From: Pseudoalteromonas luteoviolacea
GTDB lineage: Bacteria; Pseudomonadota; Gammaproteobacteria; Enterobacterales; Alteromonadaceae
Direction: 5' to 3'
NCBI RefSeq assembly: GCF_018100925.1
Contig: NZ_JAGJEH010000011.1
Coordinates: forward strand, 106,691 to 170,690
DNA: 64,000 bases
Position 1 is the first letter of the stretch; each line of letters starts with the position of its first letter. This document shows positions 55,891 through 64,000 of the stretch, piece after piece. The translations under genes were made by a program, and so were the position numbers. The notes under the pieces were generated by a model that saw nothing but the letters and a program-made list of their open reading frames with translations, made no database searches and had not been told where the DNA came from.

Positions 55891-56085
55891 ATGAAACTAA
55901 CATTGAAAAAGCATCAGCTCAAAGCCCTTTCTAAAAAAGCTAGTCTACCTATTGATGTCACAGATCAAATTGGTGGTGGTACAGACTGTCCGTCATTTGG
56001 TGGTGGTGGTGCTTGTCGTGTTAACAAAATCCACGGTGATGATTTGTGTTTTTCTCTCGGCAACGGTGCATGCCCTGCACACTAA
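55891..56085 (+). CDS. candidate GG-leader RiPP precursor (64 aa), copy 2
   Basis: A short peptide with a basic leader starting MKLTLKKHQLKALSKKAS and ending VTDQIGGG (about residues 23-30). The 34-residue tail has Gly-rich stretches, four Cys and three Ser/Thr. AGGAA lies upstream of the ATG. The leader matches copy 1 in its pattern (MKL-x-L, K-x-x-LK, T, then a hydrophobic residue and GGG). It lies about 0.8 kb from glmU, on the opposite strand from the LanB operon, and has its own terminator. I infer it is a substrate for LanB, LanC and LanT. With more Cys than Ser/Thr, the product may also keep free Cys or disulfides. Confidence 0.7.
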   Translation: MKLTLKKHQLKALSKKASLPIDVTDQIGGGTDCPSFGGGGACRVNKIHGDDLCFSLGNGACPAH

Positions 56086-56096
56086 TAGCAGTCGCA

Positions 56097-56125
56097 CTTA
56101 GCCAGCCGCACTTGGCCAGCCGCCC
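56097..56125 (+). repeat. short tandem repeat after precursor 2
   Basis: Two adjacent copies of about 14 bases (CTTAGCCAGCCGCA, then CTTGGCCAGCCGCC, differing at a few positions) lie immediately after the precursor stop codon. Confidence 0.6.
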
Positions 56126-56134
56126 CATACAATC

Positions 56135-56167
56135 GCGGTTTGGAGCTCGCTCCAAACCGCCTTTTTT
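56135..56167 (+). terminator. terminator of the second precursor gene
   Basis: GCGGTTTGGAG and CTCCAAACCGC form a perfect 11-bp stem with loop CTCG, followed by CTTTTTTG. It shows that the peptide is transcribed as a single gene and ends before the converging RND gene. Confidence 0.92.
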
Positions 56168-56206
56168 GTACTTGCGACCCCAGCACAGCACCATTTTTAC
56201 TTGGCG

Positions 56207-59200
56207 TTATTGTTGTACCGCCTGTTTAATTTGATTCGCGGGTTTATCAATATTCGCATTTGCAAACCAAGGCGTCGATAACAGGGCAGCCATAAACTGC
56301 ATGCCAAGTATCGCGTTAATCGTCATTCCCCCGACAATCACAGCGCCTAACCCGCGATAAATTTCAGCGCCCTCAGCAGGGCTTAACAATAGTGGCAACA
56401 TACCTAGAATACTTGTTCCCGTACTCATATATATCGGTCGCCTGCGGTTTTTAATCGCGCATACAATAGCTTGGGCTTGCGCTAATCCATTCGCCCGGCC
56501 AATGCGTACTTGCTCTGCAATCAAAATGGCATTATTGATGACCAAACCAAGCAAGATGATAAACCCAATCATGGTGATCATATCTAGGCTTTGTCCATAA
56601 ACAATATCTACTCCATTGAGTGCCAAAACACCGCCAAATAAAGCCATAGGCAAACTCATTAAAACCGCTAACGCGAGCTGCCAAGATTTAAGTGTTAACC
56701 ACAACAACACGCTTAACACGGCTAACGCGCACAAAATTAGTAACAGAAACTCACGCAGAAATATGCTGAGATTATCGGCACTCCCTTGGAACGATACCAA
56801 TACCGTCTGCTGCGGATCTAGCTGATTTAACTGCGCTTGTACACTCGCCTTCATTTTTTCCACAAATGGACCAACCGCCACTCCTTCGGGCGGCTCGATT
56901 GCTAATGCAACAGCCTGATCGCCATTCACCCTAAGCCACTCTGATGGCACCTGTACCATCTGTGTTGTTACCAATTGGTGCAGGTATACCAAGCCATGAT
57001 CGGGCACCAAAATGGCGGTGTTTAATAAACTGTCGACATCCTTTACTTGTTCACCACTTAAATACATGGGTAAGGATGCACCTTGCGTATAATAGTGACC
57101 TAAATACAACCCATCCGTCAGCGTGACCAAAAAATCATTCAGTGTCGCTCTGGTTAAACCTAAACGTGCAAGTGCATTCGGTCGCACTGTGAACTCAATG
57201 CGTGTCATATGATTAGACAAAGGCGACTTCTCAGTTATTTTGGCAAGCGGATACAAACTTCTCAGCTGAGACATTAAGGTTTTTCCCATCGACTGCAATT
57301 CAGGTAGTGCAGCACCTGACAATTGCAGTTCAATAGTGCGGTTATCAGGTAAGGCAAAATTCAATAACTTGGCCTGCATCACATAACTGACAGTGCCTGG
57401 TAAATCGGCCAAAATATCCGTTTTTAGCCAGCTCCTAAAACGGCTCATATCCCAGTCATCACCGGGGTAAAAATACAACTGACACAGCTGAGTACTACAA
57501 AACATGCCATATGCGCCGTATTCTGGCGCAAGTTTTGTTTGTTGCGCATGCAGTAAACGCGCTTGAATTTTTTGCGCGATTTGCAGCTCAGCAGCTTGAC
57601 TAGATAGTGGTGCTTCAAACACCACTACAGCATTGACTTTCTGTTGCTTTGGACTGGGGAGCACATCAAAATCAGGCAACCACACCACGCTCAGCACTAC
57701 GGCCAAAGGCAATCCTAAAAATAATACACCGTGGCGCACGCCTGTGTGATGTATTGGCGCACTATGCCACCTTACATTTACATCTTTGCGGGTAGCTTTG
57801 AGAACGGGCCGCTGACGTAGAAAATATCGAGCCACCGCAGGCAAAACCACCAGCGCAACGATGACTGAAGCCAACAATGCATTGGACACAGTAAAAGCCA
57901 AATCAACAAATAATTGTGCTTCTACCGACTCCATCATAACCATAGGTATGAACACCAGAATACTTGATAGCGTAGAAGAGACAATGGCACCTCGAACCTC
58001 ACGTGTCCCCTGTGCAATAGCCATATGCACAGCTTTGCCTGAAGCTAGGTGACGATTTATATTTTCAATCACAATAATGGCTGCGTCCAATAGCAAACCG
58101 GTTGACAATGCCATGCCAGCCAAAGATATTACATTGAGACTAAAATCTCCTATTTTCATCCCCAATATAACCAGAGACAAACACACAGGCACGGCAAGCA
58201 TGATCAAGCCGACAGACCTCAAATCGCCAAAGAATAGCACCAACATCATGCCTGCCAGTGCAATACCAAGTAATAAGTTGCCATAGACTTGCAGCAAAGC
58301 GGAATTAATAGATTTGGCGTCATCACGGCTCAATGACAATTGCATGCCGTATCGTGGTAAAACATCGTCATTAAGCTGTTCAAAAACCGCTTTTACCTCT
58401 GCCATGGTGGCCAATGAATCTATATTTGCACCTGGCTCAAGAGTAAAATAAAACGCGCGCTTACCTTTAAACGCCGCATAACCCCATGGCGATGCAGGCC
58501 GACGCACTATCTTGGCAATTTCGTGTAATTGGATCACATGCCCCTGACGCACAGCGACATTCACATTACCCAGCTCCTCCAGTGGTACTTGCCCGTTAAA
58601 GTGCAAGCTGTAATCATGGGAACCAATTACCATTTGACCGCCTGACTGATCTTTTAGTGCAGTCAATGCCGCTGCAATATCTTGAGTGGTTAAGCCCAAT
58701 TGGGTCAATTGTTGCGGCTGAAATCGAATATCAATGCGTTGCTCAGTACTATTAAAGCCAGTTTCAATACGTGCAACTCCCTGAACCTTGGCCAGTGCTG
58801 GCTCTATAATTTTCTCCATCACATGAATATAGTCTTGTTTGGTGTGCATTTGTTCGCCATACAACATAGCCGAAGCCAGGGTCAAATTCGCACCAGAAGA
58901 CTGGTTGATCACACGCGGAGGTAGCACTTGCGTTGGCCAATTTGGTACTTGATTAATTTGCGACAATACCTCTAGATACAGTTGATCAAGATCGCTCCCC
59001 GGATGAAAAAATAACTCTGTGGCTGCAAAGCTTTCTGATACCACTGACTCGATCCGATTCAAGCCATTTAAACTTCGCAATTGTTGTTCCAAAGGCGTCA
59101 CTAGAGTTTGCTCGATTTCATCGGCCCCCTTCCCCTGCCAACTAGTATGCAAAGTTATACGTGGCTTTTCGATGGGTGGGAGTAAAGCGCTTTTAAGCGA

Positions 59201-59299
59201 GAAAACCTGATAGCCAGCAATCACTACTGACATCAGTGCCAAACACAAAATAACTCGGATCACCTGCTCAGATTGGATAAAAGGTCGTGGTGTTGTCAT
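56207..59299 (-). CDS. RND superfamily efflux permease (second pump)
   Basis: A 1030-aa inner-membrane antiporter with two periplasmic loops and twelve helices. It has the same hallmarks as the 5.5-8.6 kb pump: N-terminal helix (VIRVILCLALMSVVIAGYQVF), ALSTGLLLDAAIIVIENINRH with the proton-relay Asp, and GLVINNAILIAEQVR in the second half. It overlaps the upstream adaptor gene by 4 bases (ATGA), so adaptor and permease are coupled in the usual order. It converges on the second precursor gene. Sequence differences from the first pump are large, so it is not a recent duplicate. Substrate unknown; no TolC gene near. Confidence 0.9.
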   Translation of the reverse strand: MTTPRPFIQSEQVIRVILCLALMSVVIAGYQVFSLKSALLPPIEKPRITLHTSWQGKGADEIEQTLVTPLEQQLRSLNGLNRIESVVSESFAATELFFHPGSDLDQLYLEVLSQINQVPNWPTQVLPPRVINQSSGANLTLASAMLYGEQMHTKQDYIHVMEKIIEPALAKVQGVARIETGFNSTEQRIDIRFQPQQLTQLGLTTQDIAAALTALKDQSGGQMVIGSHDYSLHFNGQVPLEELGNVNVAVRQGHVIQLHEIAKIVRRPASPWGYAAFKGKRAFYFTLEPGANIDSLATMAEVKAVFEQLNDDVLPRYGMQLSLSRDDAKSINSALLQVYGNLLLGIALAGMMLVLFFGDLRSVGLIMLAVPVCLSLVILGMKIGDFSLNVISLAGMALSTGLLLDAAIIVIENINRHLASGKAVHMAIAQGTREVRGAIVSSTLSSILVFIPMVMMESVEAQLFVDLAFTVSNALLASVIVALVVLPAVARYFLRQRPVLKATRKDVNVRWHSAPIHHTGVRHGVLFLGLPLAVVLSVVWLPDFDVLPSPKQQKVNAVVVFEAPLSSQAAELQIAQKIQARLLHAQQTKLAPEYGAYGMFCSTQLCQLYFYPGDDWDMSRFRSWLKTDILADLPGTVSYVMQAKLLNFALPDNRTIELQLSGAALPELQSMGKTLMSQLRSLYPLAKITEKSPLSNHMTRIEFTVRPNALARLGLTRATLNDFLVTLTDGLYLGHYYTQGASLPMYLSGEQVKDVDSLLNTAILVPDHGLVYLHQLVTTQMVQVPSEWLRVNGDQAVALAIEPPEGVAVGPFVEKMKASVQAQLNQLDPQQTVLVSFQGSADNLSIFLREFLLLILCALAVLSVLLWLTLKSWQLALAVLMSLPMALFGGVLALNGVDIVYGQSLDMITMIGFIILLGLVINNAILIAEQVRIGRANGLAQAQAIVCAIKNRRRPIYMSTGTSILGMLPLLLSPAEGAEIYRGLGAVIVGGMTINAILGMQFMAALLSTPWFANANIDKPANQIKQAVQQ

Positions 59300-60390
59300 A
59301 GTTGATCAATTTCCCTTTGAGCCTGAGTTAAGGCTCCAGCATTCCATTCAGAGACCTCGACAAGATCTTGCTCATTCAAGCCTTGTTTTCCTACAGTCAC
59401 GACTTTTTCACCCACTTTGAGCGCAGACCTGACAACAACCTGATCGCGCAGGTGATATACCACCTCAGCTTTGATCCGTTCAACACGAACACCATTCGTT
59501 AAACGCCATACAAATTGATTTGCGGAGTCTATTTGCAATGCATCATGCGGAATTTGAGTTAAATTTTCCTGCTCCATGCTGATGTGAACTTTTTTACTTT
59601 CCCCCACCAGTAGCCCAACCTCTGGAGTCATATCGTATCCGAGGATAAAATTTACGACTTGCTTATTTTCGGACGATATTTTACTGCCTCGCAAAAAGTG
59701 CATTGCGCTCAGCCCTACAGCATTAAAGGTTGCGAGCTTTAAACCTTGGCCCCCTCCTATTGCCTGATACGCGTGCATTGGCATATCGCAACTCAACTCT
59801 TGGGCTTGTTGCGGCTCAATGATAGCTAACAGCTCCCCTTGGCTAAGAAATTGCCCTGGTTGGGCATCAATTTGGATGATCTGCCCTGAAATTGGTGCCG
59901 TATGGCTAAGTTTCTCAATTTTATGCGAGATCACTGATAGTTGTGATTTCAGTCGATGCTTTGCCAATTGAGCAGCTTTAACCTTATTTGCTCTCAACAT
60001 CAGCTGCTGTTCAGACGTATGATCTCGGCTTAAATCCTGAAGCCGCTGATACTCGCTTTGCTCTAGTTGGAAGGTTAACTTGGCAGTTTGTAAATCAAGC
60101 TCCAGAAGTTCTTTTTGTTTGGCAAGGTAATAAGCGTCTTGTAGTGCGATGACTTCACCTTGCTCGACATAACTGCCGCGAGGCTTAATCCACTTGAGCT
60201 GCGCTTCGCTATGACTGGTAATGTGAAATTTATGAAGTGCTCGAGCGTGGCACCAAAGTGGTATTGTAGCGCCCTGCTGCCAATCCTTTACCTCTGCGAC
60301 CATCACTTGCTTTTCTGCATACGCATTAAAAGAAATAAACATACTTAGTATCAATAAACTAAGTGATTGTATAAGTGGTCGTTGATACAT
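59296..60390 (-). CDS. RND efflux periplasmic adaptor (second pump)
   Basis: A 364-aa adaptor with an N-terminal signal (MYQRPLIQSLSLLILSMFISFNAYA). The lipoyl half is at PRGSYVEQGEVIALQD, the coiled coil at about residues 95-165, the second half in ISGQIIQIDAQPGQFLSQGELLAIIEP, and beta domains follow. A ribosome site is close to ATG 60390. It is first in the two-gene unit. It is unlike most AcrA adaptors in length and has several Cys (WCHARAL, LSCDMP), not typical; a specific role is possible. Confidence 0.83.
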   Translation of the reverse strand: MYQRPLIQSLSLLILSMFISFNAYAEKQVMVAEVKDWQQGATIPLWCHARALHKFHITSHSEAQLKWIKPRGSYVEQGEVIALQDAYYLAKQKELLELDLQTAKLTFQLEQSEYQRLQDLSRDHTSEQQLMLRANKVKAAQLAKHRLKSQLSVISHKIEKLSHTAPISGQIIQIDAQPGQFLSQGELLAIIEPQQAQELSCDMPMHAYQAIGGGQGLKLATFNAVGLSAMHFLRGSKISSENKQVVNFILGYDMTPEVGLLVGESKKVHISMEQENLTQIPHDALQIDSANQFVWRLTNGVRVERIKAEVVYHLRDQVVVRSALKVGEKVVTVGKQGLNEQDLVEVSEWNAGALTQAQREIDQL

Positions 60391-60531
60391 GATATTCCCT
60401 CAGTGTTATCTTCCTAGCACACTATAAATTTAACATAAAAGCAACATGTAAAGTAACTGAAATATTTATCAGGAATGATATCGATCACAAAGAAAAAGAT
60501 GGCACTGCAATGCCATCTGTATTATTGATGA

Positions 60532-61830
60532 TTATATTGAAACAGTTAGGTGGTCTTCACCAAATTGTAACTCTGTACCCAGCTGACGGGAAAGTTGTGC
60601 AAACATTTCTAAGCTCGCTAGGCTTGAACTCAACCTAGGCGTACCCAACGTATGCCTGTGCTCCCCTTCGCCAAGGTCACATGGATAAATCTTAAGACTC
60701 GTCATCTTGCCATGCTCAAATTCACACACCGGTAAGAATGAAGTCCAATATTCACGGTGCTTTTTATACCCTTTGCTACCATTGCCATCGAGCCGATCCA
60801 ATACATCTGTCACTCGATTCCCATGTCTTAAGCCAAGTAGCTCATACATCTCCCAAGGTTGCTTGGCGACAGTCAAGTTGTGGAATATAAAATTGCCTAA
60901 TCCATAAAAGATTGGACAACCCTGATACACTTCCATTCCACGGTTGTGGTGCGGGCCGTGACCAAGAAAGATGTGTGCGCCTCGCTCAATACACTGGCGA
61001 GCAAAATGCTGCAAAAATTCAGGGGGGGTATGTGCATCTCCCAATTTCATTTGATGAGAGTGTAAGCTCACCATAACGAGATCACTTTGGCTCTTTGCCT
61101 CGTCAATAGACTGGAAGATACGCTCGACATCATGGGCATTGAGAGTATGGATACTTTTACTTTCTGGCCCTTGCTGAAAGTCATAGTCTCCAAAATAAAA
61201 TACCTGATCCGGATCGTCACTAATGAGACTGCCTTTTTGCGCGGCATAGGCCAGCTCGGCATTGATATCTGTAGATTGCGCTATCTGCTTCAGCACCGCT
61301 AAGGCATCAGCAGATATCTGATGTACAGTTTCTACTCTCAGCGGGTTTAAACCTGGACGCCCCGACAGGTCAGGCGTTTGTTCACCTGCGCGATTATGAT
61401 CATGAAAGGTTGTCGTTGCTGCAACCATCGCCACTCGCCCCCCTTGTGTTTCAAGGTAGGTAGGCGCAGCAGCTTCTCTGAGGTTGTTGCCCGCTCCAGC
61501 CACTTTAAATCCCCGCTCGACAAGGTGCTTTGTCGTCATCTGCAACCCAGCATGCGAATAATCCATAATATGGTTGTTGGCCAAAGACAAGGTGTTTATA
61601 CCTAAAGCAGATAAGTTATCTAAAATACGGTGATGAGTTTGAGCCCATGTCCCTCCGGAACTGGCTGCTGGAAACAATGTATTCGTCGTGTCACATAAGG
61701 TGGACTCAAAGTTACAAAACCGTACATCTGCTTGGTTAAAAAACCTAGCCAACTGCTCAAACTCAGTGCCTTTGGGTAGATCTCTATTGATAAAACAGTC
61801 ACCTGCTGCAATGACATTAATTTTTGGCAT
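60532..61830 (-). CDS. CapA-family metallophosphatase-like protein
   Basis: A 432-aa protein of the PGA_cap / CapA family, a calcineurin-like metallophosphatase fold found in poly-gamma-glutamate synthesis. Metal-binding motifs: GDCFINRD near residue 10, FESTL (about 42), SLANNHIMDYSHAGLQMT (about 92-109), MVSLHSHQMKLG and GHGPHHNRGMEVY, FYGLGNF. The start is ATG 61830 with GGGGGAT upstream. There is no signal peptide, unlike capsule enzymes that sit outside, so it may work in the cytosol. It is last in the peptide-MT-MFS operon and overlaps the MFS gene by 14 bases. Whether it modifies, releases or detoxifies the peptide product cannot be said. Confidence 0.8.
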   Translation of the reverse strand: MPKINVIAAGDCFINRDLPKGTEFEQLARFFNQADVRFCNFESTLCDTTNTLFPAASSGGTWAQTHHRILDNLSALGINTLSLANNHIMDYSHAGLQMTTKHLVERGFKVAGAGNNLREAAAPTYLETQGGRVAMVAATTTFHDHNRAGEQTPDLSGRPGLNPLRVETVHQISADALAVLKQIAQSTDINAELAYAAQKGSLISDDPDQVFYFGDYDFQQGPESKSIHTLNAHDVERIFQSIDEAKSQSDLVMVSLHSHQMKLGDAHTPPEFLQHFARQCIERGAHIFLGHGPHHNRGMEVYQGCPIFYGLGNFIFHNLTVAKQPWEMYELLGLRHGNRVTDVLDRLDGNGSKGYKKHREYWTSFLPVCEFEHGKMTSLKIYPCDLGEGEHRHTLGTPRLSSSLASLEMFAQLSRQLGTELQFGEDHLTVSI

Positions 61831-63082
61831 TTTCAGATCCCCCAATCCAATCCGTTCGGTTTGTTACTGTTTTTATGATGATGTACACACCTAAACAGCA
61901 CGCAGAAAATAAAAAGAACAAAGTAAGTGCTTGAGGTGTAACCAACTTAAGCGCAATTGCAACACCCAACAGTGCCAAAGGTGTGCAGATGTATGCCATT
62001 GAAACAATAAACCCCATTACCACACCCGTAGCATCCACAGGGATCATTTCTTGCAATCGCGTTGTTAGGTGGATACTTAACGAGCTAGATATCAAACCAA
62101 CCAAAAACAACCCAAACCCAACACCGACCCAATTGCTTGCAGAATACAGCAACAAAAAAGCACTACACATAATAAATATCTGCAAATCCTCAATACAAAA
62201 GCCGAGCATTTTTTTGTTATATATTTTACTAGAAATTAATACACCAACAAATAAACCAAGACCTAAAATAAAAAACAAGTAACCAATCCAATTAATTTCC
62301 ATGCCTAATATATCTACTGCCAAAAATGGCATTAATGCAGGTATAGGCGCAACAAATATATTCAACATGAAAACCAACAAAACAATAGATTTAATTCCGC
62401 TGTACTGTGAGTTATTTAATATTTTACCGATCCCAGAAAAAACGTCTTTCAGACTCAATTTTTTCTGCTCATTGGCTTTATCATCTTGTTCTAGTGAACG
62501 CGATATCTTTGATTCACTCCAGGCTGATGCAATAAAACTAAGTCCATTCGCCAGATATAACGCACCAAAACTCACAATCGTAATAAAAAAACCACCAATT
62601 GCATGACCGATAGGGGCTGAAATACGATTTGAAAACTCATACCAAGCATGCCCATCACACAATTCATCCTTAGCGACAGTGAGTTTGATAAGCTTAAGTG
62701 TGGCAGGTTTGTGTAGTGACTGGCACACCCCAATTCCTATCGTAATTAAAATTAATGCCATCAATAACCATTGCTTGGCAAACAAGTCTGAAAATATAAA
62801 CAGTGCGCCCAGTAACACAGCTAATACACCCGATATAAGATCGCCAAATATAACCACATTTCTACTTGAACTGCGATCCACCAGCGCGCCACCAAACAAT
62901 CCCATTAATGCGATCGGTAACGAAGCCGCGATTAAATAAAGCGGGATCGCGGAGGTATATTCAGGGTGTGACTTCAACCACGCCAGTGAGGCTATCAAAT
63001 GCAATTGACTGCCGATAAAACTGACCAAGCTGCCTTGCCACAATAAGAAGAAGTTTCTCTTTTTGATGATATCTGCATTCAT
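61817..63082 (-). CDS. MFS exporter (enterobactin-exporter-like)
   Basis: A 421-aa transporter with about twelve hydrophobic segments and the MFS_3-like sequence pattern (WQGSLVSFIGSQL; GLFGGALVDRSSSRNV; FISGVL). This group includes siderophore and macrolide exporters. Overlap of 4 bases with the methyltransferase (ATGA) and 14 bases with the CapA gene implies one tightly linked operon. It most likely exports the compound made from the peptide. Confidence 0.87.
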   Translation of the reverse strand: MNADIIKKRNFFLLWQGSLVSFIGSQLHLIASLAWLKSHPEYTSAIPLYLIAASLPIALMGLFGGALVDRSSSRNVVIFGDLISGVLAVLLGALFIFSDLFAKQWLLMALILITIGIGVCQSLHKPATLKLIKLTVAKDELCDGHAWYEFSNRISAPIGHAIGGFFITIVSFGALYLANGLSFIASAWSESKISRSLEQDDKANEQKKLSLKDVFSGIGKILNNSQYSGIKSIVLLVFMLNIFVAPIPALMPFLAVDILGMEINWIGYLFFILGLGLFVGVLISSKIYNKKMLGFCIEDLQIFIMCSAFLLLYSASNWVGVGFGLFLVGLISSSLSIHLTTRLQEMIPVDATGVVMGFIVSMAYICTPLALLGVAIALKLVTPQALTLFFLFSACCLGVYIIIKTVTNRTDWIGGSENAKN

Positions 63083-63837
63083 GATGCCGCTCTTTGTTTG
63101 GTTAAGGTGATCACCAAATCATCCTCTCCAGGCAAGCCATCAAATGATGTTTTTACATCAGAAATAGACAGTTGATGCTTGTGGCACATTGACTGAACAA
63201 ATTGCTCATCAATGATATTAGTAGTCATCTGATAGTATTCGGACTCACGGGTTTCACAATCAATAAAGCAGAAGAATTTGGTGTAGCCGCTATCTGAATG
63301 TTTTTCGGCCCATGCAAGAATGGTCACATTACGGCCAGAAGGAAATGTTTTAGTGGTACGGTAAGTCTTTTCAAACTTGCTAATGTACTCTTCGTTCCAC
63401 TTTTTTGTACTAATATGGAATACAAATTTACCGCTATCCGTTAAATTATCTCTGATTTTGGCAAAAAACTGATCATATGAGTCAAAATTCACCATGGGTA
63501 ACGAGTCATATGGAAATAAGATGCAATCTGATACACGCAGGTTTTCACATGTTTCAAATAGGTCATATGAAATATCAATGAACTTGGTTTGCTTGGAAAG
63601 CGGTTCTAGATACCGTGCTGATGACTCACAAGGCTCGACCAATAAAAGCTGGCTCGGTTGCTTTTCAACTAAGTGTTTTGTGATGAAACCTTGCCCGGCA
63701 CCAATTTCAATCACCGAATCCCCTTTACTGATCTGCCCTTTCCAGAAATCTAACTCGCCTGGCAATGGGTGTCTGGTAAGTTGATAATACTCATTGAGCA
63801 TACTACCCCAATCACCTTGCGTTTTTTCCTCAATCAT
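63079..63837 (-). CDS. SAM-dependent methyltransferase of the short-peptide operon
   Basis: A 252-aa class I methyltransferase: motif I DSVIEIGAGQGFITKHLVEK (about residue 40), motif II LLLVEPCESSARYLEPL, motif IV region DCILFPYDSLPMV, and post-motif KFVFHISTKKWNEEYI. I choose ATG 63837 with AAGGAGG upstream, not 63879, because the ribosome site decides it. It begins 67 bases after the stop of the 21-codon peptide gene, across a hairpin. Substrate unknown; similar enzymes act on small metabolites or modified peptides. Confidence 0.82.
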   Translation of the reverse strand: MIEEKTQGDWGSMLNEYYQLTRHPLPGELDFWKGQISKGDSVIEIGAGQGFITKHLVEKQPSQLLLVEPCESSARYLEPLSKQTKFIDISYDLFETCENLRVSDCILFPYDSLPMVNFDSYDQFFAKIRDNLTDSGKFVFHISTKKWNEEYISKFEKTYRTTKTFPSGRNVTILAWAEKHSDSGYTKFFCFIDCETRESEYYQMTTNIIDEQFVQSMCHKHQLSISDVKTSFDGLPGEDDLVITLTKQRAAS

Positions 63838-63863
63838 ATTTTCCTCCTTAATAAAAGATAGGG

Positions 63864-63884
63864 CTGAGGTGTTCAACACCTCAG
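63864..63884 (-). terminator. hairpin between the short-peptide gene and the methyltransferase
   Basis: CTGAGGTGTT and AACACCTCAG are a perfect inverted repeat around one central base (a stem of about 8 bp with a 5-base loop), followed on the minus strand by CCCTATCTTTTATT. It is likely a partial terminator, so the peptide transcript would be in excess over the enzyme genes. Confidence 0.65.
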
Positions 63885-63903
63885 GCCACTACAATAAAAA
63901 CAA

Positions 63904-63969
63904 TTAGTCGATGATGATTACGCGCTCTACCATGACAGCCTCCAAGTTATAATTTGTTTTAATATTCAT
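63904..63969 (-). CDS. very short peptide gene (21 codons) with internal start for a nonapeptide
   Basis: A 21-codon frame starting MNIKTN and ending MVERVIIID. It has AAGGA 8 bases before the first ATG. A second, stronger site (GGAGG, 5 bases before the internal ATG codon 13) would give the nine-residue product MVERVIIID. The gene heads an operon with a methyltransferase, MFS exporter and CapA-like enzyme, and ends before a hairpin, the layout of small precursor peptides such as mccA of microcin C. The C-terminal residue is Asp, and the key modifying gene, if any, is outside the window, so this is only a comparison. It could also be a leader peptide for translational control. Confidence 0.5.
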   Translation of the reverse strand: MNIKTNYNLEAVMVERVIIID

Positions 63970-64000
63970 TCTGTTAATCCTTTTTTGTACCGTCAGTACC

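Noticed and set aside
63904..63969. PQQ precursor (PqqA) or a true microcin C MccA
   Set aside because: The E-x-x-x-Y core of PqqA is missing and no pqq genes are near. The terminal residue is Asp, whereas known MccA peptides end in Asn, and no MccB-type gene is in the window.
1..64000. tRNA or rRNA genes, CRISPR arrays, transposases, prophage structural genes
   Set aside because: Looked for by eye on both strands; none supported.

Overview
The window looks like a chromosomal segment of a marine gammaproteobacterium of the Alteromonadales, most probably Pseudoalteromonas. This is inferred from the housekeeping genes (glmS behind a DeoR-type regulator, glmU, thpR, mltD), the moderate AT bias, and the mix of RND pumps, MacB-type ABC exporters and a lanthipeptide system. 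No tRNA, rRNA, CRISPR array, integrase or transposase is visible.

Region 1 (0.1-3.8 kb, minus): a GG-leader peptide precursor, a cytochrome b561, an FAD oxidoreductase and a free-standing malonyl/acyl transferase, the last two translationally coupled. Region 2 (4.2-10.5 kb, minus): an RND permease, its fusion protein, and a di-haem cytochrome c peroxidase-like lipoprotein.

Region 3 (10.4-25.4 kb, plus): a 1.4-kb AT-rich leader with a lux/las-box-like palindrome, then a pABA/PKS cluster. It encodes a PabA-PabB fusion, PabC, an SDR, an aminobenzoate/benzoate-CoA ligase-like enzyme, a small ORF, a 1855-aa FAAL-ACP-KS-ACP-ACP-AfsA-hotdog polyketide synthase without its own AT, and a MATE exporter. 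The discrete AT at 2.9-3.75 kb probably serves this PKS in trans. The most economical reading is chorismate to 4-aminobenzoate to an activated aryl acid, combined with a fatty-acyl polyketide chain and joined or cyclised by the AfsA-like domain. I recognise no known product.

Region 4 (25.8-27.7 kb, plus): a nucleotidyltransferase-fold protein, a 57-aa peptide and a SAM methyltransferase. Region 5 (28-30.7 kb, minus): glmS and a DeoR-type regulator. Region 6 (31-38.3 kb): a MacB-like ABC export system divergent from a sigma-54 response regulator and histidine kinase, with a matching -24/-12 promoter and palindromic sites. Region 7 (38.4-45.5 kb): a LytTR regulator, a TonB-receptor-like barrel, MltD, a T4-type lysozyme, ThpR and small proteins.

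Region 8 (45.6-53.6 kb, minus): an operon of HlyD, C39-peptidase ABC exporter, LanC and full-length LanB, with no precursor inside it. Two candidate precursors with matching leaders lie far outside it, at 161-358 and 55891-56085. glmU (53.7-55.1 kb) follows. Region 9 (56.2-60.4 kb, minus) is a second RND pump and fusion protein. Region 10 (60.5-64 kb, minus) is an operon running in from the right edge: a 21-codon peptide gene with a strong internal start for a 9-mer, a hairpin, a methyltransferase, an MFS exporter and a CapA-like metallophosphatase. It resembles a very short peptide-antibiotic operon, but its upstream part is outside the window.
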